Below are positions 61,348 to 64,000 of a stretch of DNA of 64,000 nt, piece by piece; position 1 is the first letter of the stretch, and the number at the start of each line of letters is the position of its first letter. The translations under genes were made by a program, and so were the position numbers. The notes under the pieces are model-generated. The model was not told the origin of the DNA. It ran no database searches and worked only from the letters and a program-made list of their open reading frames with translations. The stretch comes from Kondoa malvinella (taxonomy: Eukaryota; Basidiomycota; Agaricostilbomycetes; Agaricostilbales; Kondoaceae), in assembly GCA_039545315.1 (NCBI GenBank), contig BCIM01000002.1:1453369-1517368 (forward strand). Direction: 5' to 3'.

Positions 61348-61501
61348 GACTCTTGGACGTTCTTCTCCAACGACCGTCGAGCGACAGAATTATGCCCGGT
61401 ACAATCCCAAACATTGGTGAGAGCATTCACAGACTATGAGTGTGTAGTAGTAGGGCTGATTGACGGAGGACCACGCAGAAACGACTTCAGCACCTCCAGC
61501 T

Positions 61502-62525
61502 ATGTCGCTCAATACCGAAGTCCACACAAAGCCCATATTGGCCGAATCAGCGCCGCCTAGCAAGCCTGCCATGCCCAGCAAAGTGTCCTCCAACGACGAC
61601 GACGCAGCAGCCAAAGAAGCTCGGGCGTTGAAAGCTTTCGTTTCGGACGATAGACATTTCAGCATGGTTCGCAATTTCCGTCTGGCTGATCTGGTCACTG
61701 TCATGAATGGAGTTTGCGGTTCTCTATCCGTCTTTAACGGCGGCAACTACCTCATAACTTCAGACCAACAATATCTTTGGTACGTCTCTCTTCTAAAGAC
61801 TTCTTGAGAATATACGTCACTGATCATGTTGACATTGTGCAGGAAAGCACTGGCCTACCCTTTGGCCGGCATGTTCTTCGACTTGTTTGATGGCAAAGTC
61901 GCTCGTTGGAGGAATGAAGCTAGCATGCTCGGTCAAGAATTGGATTCTCTGGCCGATTCACTTTCCTTTGGTGTCGCGCCTGCCTTCTGGTGCGTTCAAG
62001 CTCGCAGTTTCTACATCCGTGGATGTAACTAATTGCTTCAATCCACAGCGCATACTGTATTGGCCTACGAACAACACTAGACACGCTCTGCTTAACCGTC
62101 TTCATCTGCTGCGGTATCGCTCGTCTAGCTCGCTTCAACGCAACAGTCGCTTTCGCACCAAAGGACGAAACAGGCAAAGCTAAATTCTTTGAAGGTTTAC
62201 CTATACCTACTTCATTAGGTTTGGTCACTTTGATGAGCTTGTGTGTGAAGTATGGTTACTTTGAAGGTCCTGGTGGGAAAGGTGCTGGTTTACCTGGTGG
62301 ATTGATTAAACCGCTTTTGGATGGCTTTAACGTCGAGATGCATTGGGCTAGTTTGGTCTTTCTTACGTGCGTCTTTCCCTTCAAGGGATTTTTGGTGTCG
62401 CTAATTTATGCTGGTCAGATGGGGAACGCTCTTTGTATGTCTACGGCCACCTTTAGCTGCTTTCTTTGAGCTCATGCGCGTGGCTGCTTTAGGTATCCAA
62501 GAGTCTCAAAGTACCAAAGCCTTGA
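61502..62525 (+). CDS. CHO1: Phosphatidylserine synthase
   Basis: Five exons (61502-61779, 61843-61989, 62049-62366, 62419-62434, 62493-62525) give 263 residues. The CDP-alcohol phosphatidyltransferase motif is complete in [16 protein letters not shown] plus [13 protein letters not shown] (DGxxARx8Gx3Dx3D). Also visible: [21 protein letters not shown] and the C-terminal [10 protein letters not shown] typical of fungal CHO1. The enzyme makes phosphatidylserine from CDP-diacylglycerol and serine in the ER. A 16-base exon encodes WGTLF. Only 154 bases separate its start from that of UPF1. Confidence 0.95.
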
Positions 62526-62847
62526 TCCACAAAAGCATAGGATGGGGAATGGGCTATCGCATTTTGACCGAGTTCAGTAGGCTGCTAAATTATAGTATAC
62601 ACGTTATGAGACTATTGACGCTTGTGCCGCACCAAGTCGATTGCTTGCACGATGACGCGCTGAAGTCGACTCGCTACAACCACTTATCCAGCCGACTTTC
62701 CGCGCGAAAGAGCTCTGGAATATCAGTTGAGAGCCTGCAAGAGGCCGACCGCTGCTTAGAACTGCCTTCCTTCCTTGGATATTGCAAACAACAGCAAGCG
62801 AGAGAGAACGTCGAACGCAACCCTCTGCGAGCTTGACAAACGCTGCC
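62526..62847. other. Intergenic region
   Basis: About 320 bases between two tandem genes. Overlapping short frames have no support. It should hold the promoter of the GFA-domain gene. Confidence 0.6.
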
Positions 62848-64000
62848 ATGTCCATCACTGGAAGCTGCCTATGTAAAGCAAACTGGTATCGAATCAGCAA
62901 AACCCTCGCTCAAGGCTTCGAACCTCGTCATTGTGGGTTGTCGCTATTATATCAACATCCGCATGCTTATCATTGACAAAGGCCACTGTTTCAAATGCCG
63001 TAAATGGACAGGCGCAGTCGTATACAGCGCCATCAATTATCACCCAAACGACATCGAGCTCTTCTCTTCCCAAGATCCCTCACAAACCTTCAGTTTCGCC
63101 AAACAACCTTCTACTCTGACATCCTACTCTAGCTCCCCTGGGCTATTCAGGACATTTTGTACTCAATGCAGTGGTAGAATGTTCATGTACGTACCGAGAG
63201 CGCCTACTGTCGGTCTGATGGTCGGGACATTGGATGAAGAGTACATACGCGATTTCAAACCTACCATGCAATTATGGTGTGAGAACGCCTTGGAGAATAT
63301 ACCTGTTGGACCGAGGGAGGACGTCAAAATGTTGCTACAGCAGGACAGAGGATCGCAAGGATCTGAGAATTTTAGCAAGGGTAGACCGGATTCTGAGCAA
63401 GTGAAGGGAGAGTGTTTGTGTGGACGAATCAAATATACAAGCAGCAAACCCTTGTCGGAGCAGAAGGAGTCGGGTCATTGTCATTGCACCTCGTCCGTGA
63501 TTCGCTCTCTAGCACAGTCAATGTGCCTAATGACTCGGAAAATGGACAGATGCCGCAAGAACCTAGGAGCGCTAGCAATGACGATAGTCACTTTCTCGGT
63601 CGATGACATTCGCGTTCAAGTAGATGGAAAAGATTCAATGCCTTATGAAGAATCAATACCTCATCTGCATCAGTATGAAAGCAGTCATGGCAATATCAGA
63701 CAGAGCTGCAAAACGTGTGGTAGCAGGTAAGTCGTTACGTTCTGTCGGAGACATCTGCTCACAGCTTTTTAAAGTCTCTTTTGGTACTCTCCAAAGAAGA
63801 CGGAAGGTAGGCTTCTGGCTTTAGAACACGGATCAGACTGACGCGCTCTCAAGTGGATCTGACTGCTGGAACTCTAGACGATCTCAGGCTGATCAAATTG
63901 AAAGAAGCCATGTCAGTCTTCCAATCTGTTGCCTCTTAGTCATCCTGATCTGTGAATAGATACTGCGAGAAGATGCTACCGCATGTGCCCATAGGACCTG
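62848..64000 (+). CDS. Protein with two GFA (CENP-V/GFA) zinc domains, 3' truncated
   Basis: The first domain reads MSITGSCLCKANWYRIS and, after an intron at about 62934-62982, RHCHCFKCRKWTGAVVYS, later LFRTFCTQCSGRMFMYVP. The second starts GECLCGRIKYTSSKP, then GHCHC, and after an intron SCRKNLGALAMTIVTFSV and CKTCGSR. These CxC / CxxC sets are the zinc ligands of GFA-type proteins (glutathione-dependent formaldehyde-activating enzyme family). Further exons are likely, including YCEKMLPHVPIGP at the very end, but their joins are unclear and the gene runs past the window. Substrate unknown. Confidence 0.82.

Overview
The window reads as a gene-dense nuclear contig of a fungus, most probably a basidiomycete. 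Evidence: about 33 protein genes in 64 kb on both strands, very high intron density (often 5-11 introns per gene), introns almost all 45-60 bp with GT..AG ends and CTGAC/CTAAC-like branch sites, and purely eukaryotic/fungal families (DHHC palmitoyltransferase AKR1, OS-9 lectin, kinetochore SPC24, PRP4 kinase, GT71 mannosyltransferase). I cannot name the species; GC is roughly 48 percent by eye. Gene models were made by hand-splicing; most exon joins are fixed by reading frame plus conserved family motifs. Some exon edges may be off by 1-2 bases.

Layout. 0-17 kb: 3' end of an LRR-like gene, HAD hydrolase, ribosome-biogenesis factor TSR1, a seven-helix membrane protein, ornithine aminotransferase, PRP4 splicing kinase, chaperonin CCT1, phosphatase inhibitor-2, and a histidine phosphatase. 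17-29 kb: AKR1, a secreted Cys-containing protein, TatD DNase, a triple-KH RNA-binding protein, an NAD-epimerase-like protein, and an OS-9/YOS9 ER lectin ending in RDEL. 29-46 kb: a secreted protein built with tiny exons, nitronate monooxygenase, PWP1, eIF3j, a secreted protein of eight Cys-rich modules, UXS1, a GPI-type esterase, and an intronless PPR-like gene. 46-64 kb: GT71 mannosyltransferase, a GPI-type Ser/Thr-rich protein, a Ser-rich protein, a Q/G/P-rich vWA protein, an unidentified protein, SPC24, a four-helix membrane protein, UPF1, phosphatidylserine synthase, and a tandem GFA-domain protein cut by the window end.

The genes do not form one pathway. Themes are RNA and ribosome work (TSR1, PRP4, KH protein, PWP1, eIF3j, UPF1), the secretory and surface system (AKR1, YOS9, UXS1, GT71, several secreted or GPI proteins), and housekeeping metabolism. 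Divergent pairs share short promoters (CCT1/inhibitor-2, UPF1/CHO1); convergent pairs nearly touch, and HAD and TSR1 share a CTAG containing both stop codons.

The most unusual signals are microexons placed inside catalytic motifs (RHG of the phosphatase, DHHC of AKR1, the P-loop of UPF1), several GC-AG introns, and the eight-module Cys-rich protein whose introns recur at the same places in each repeat.
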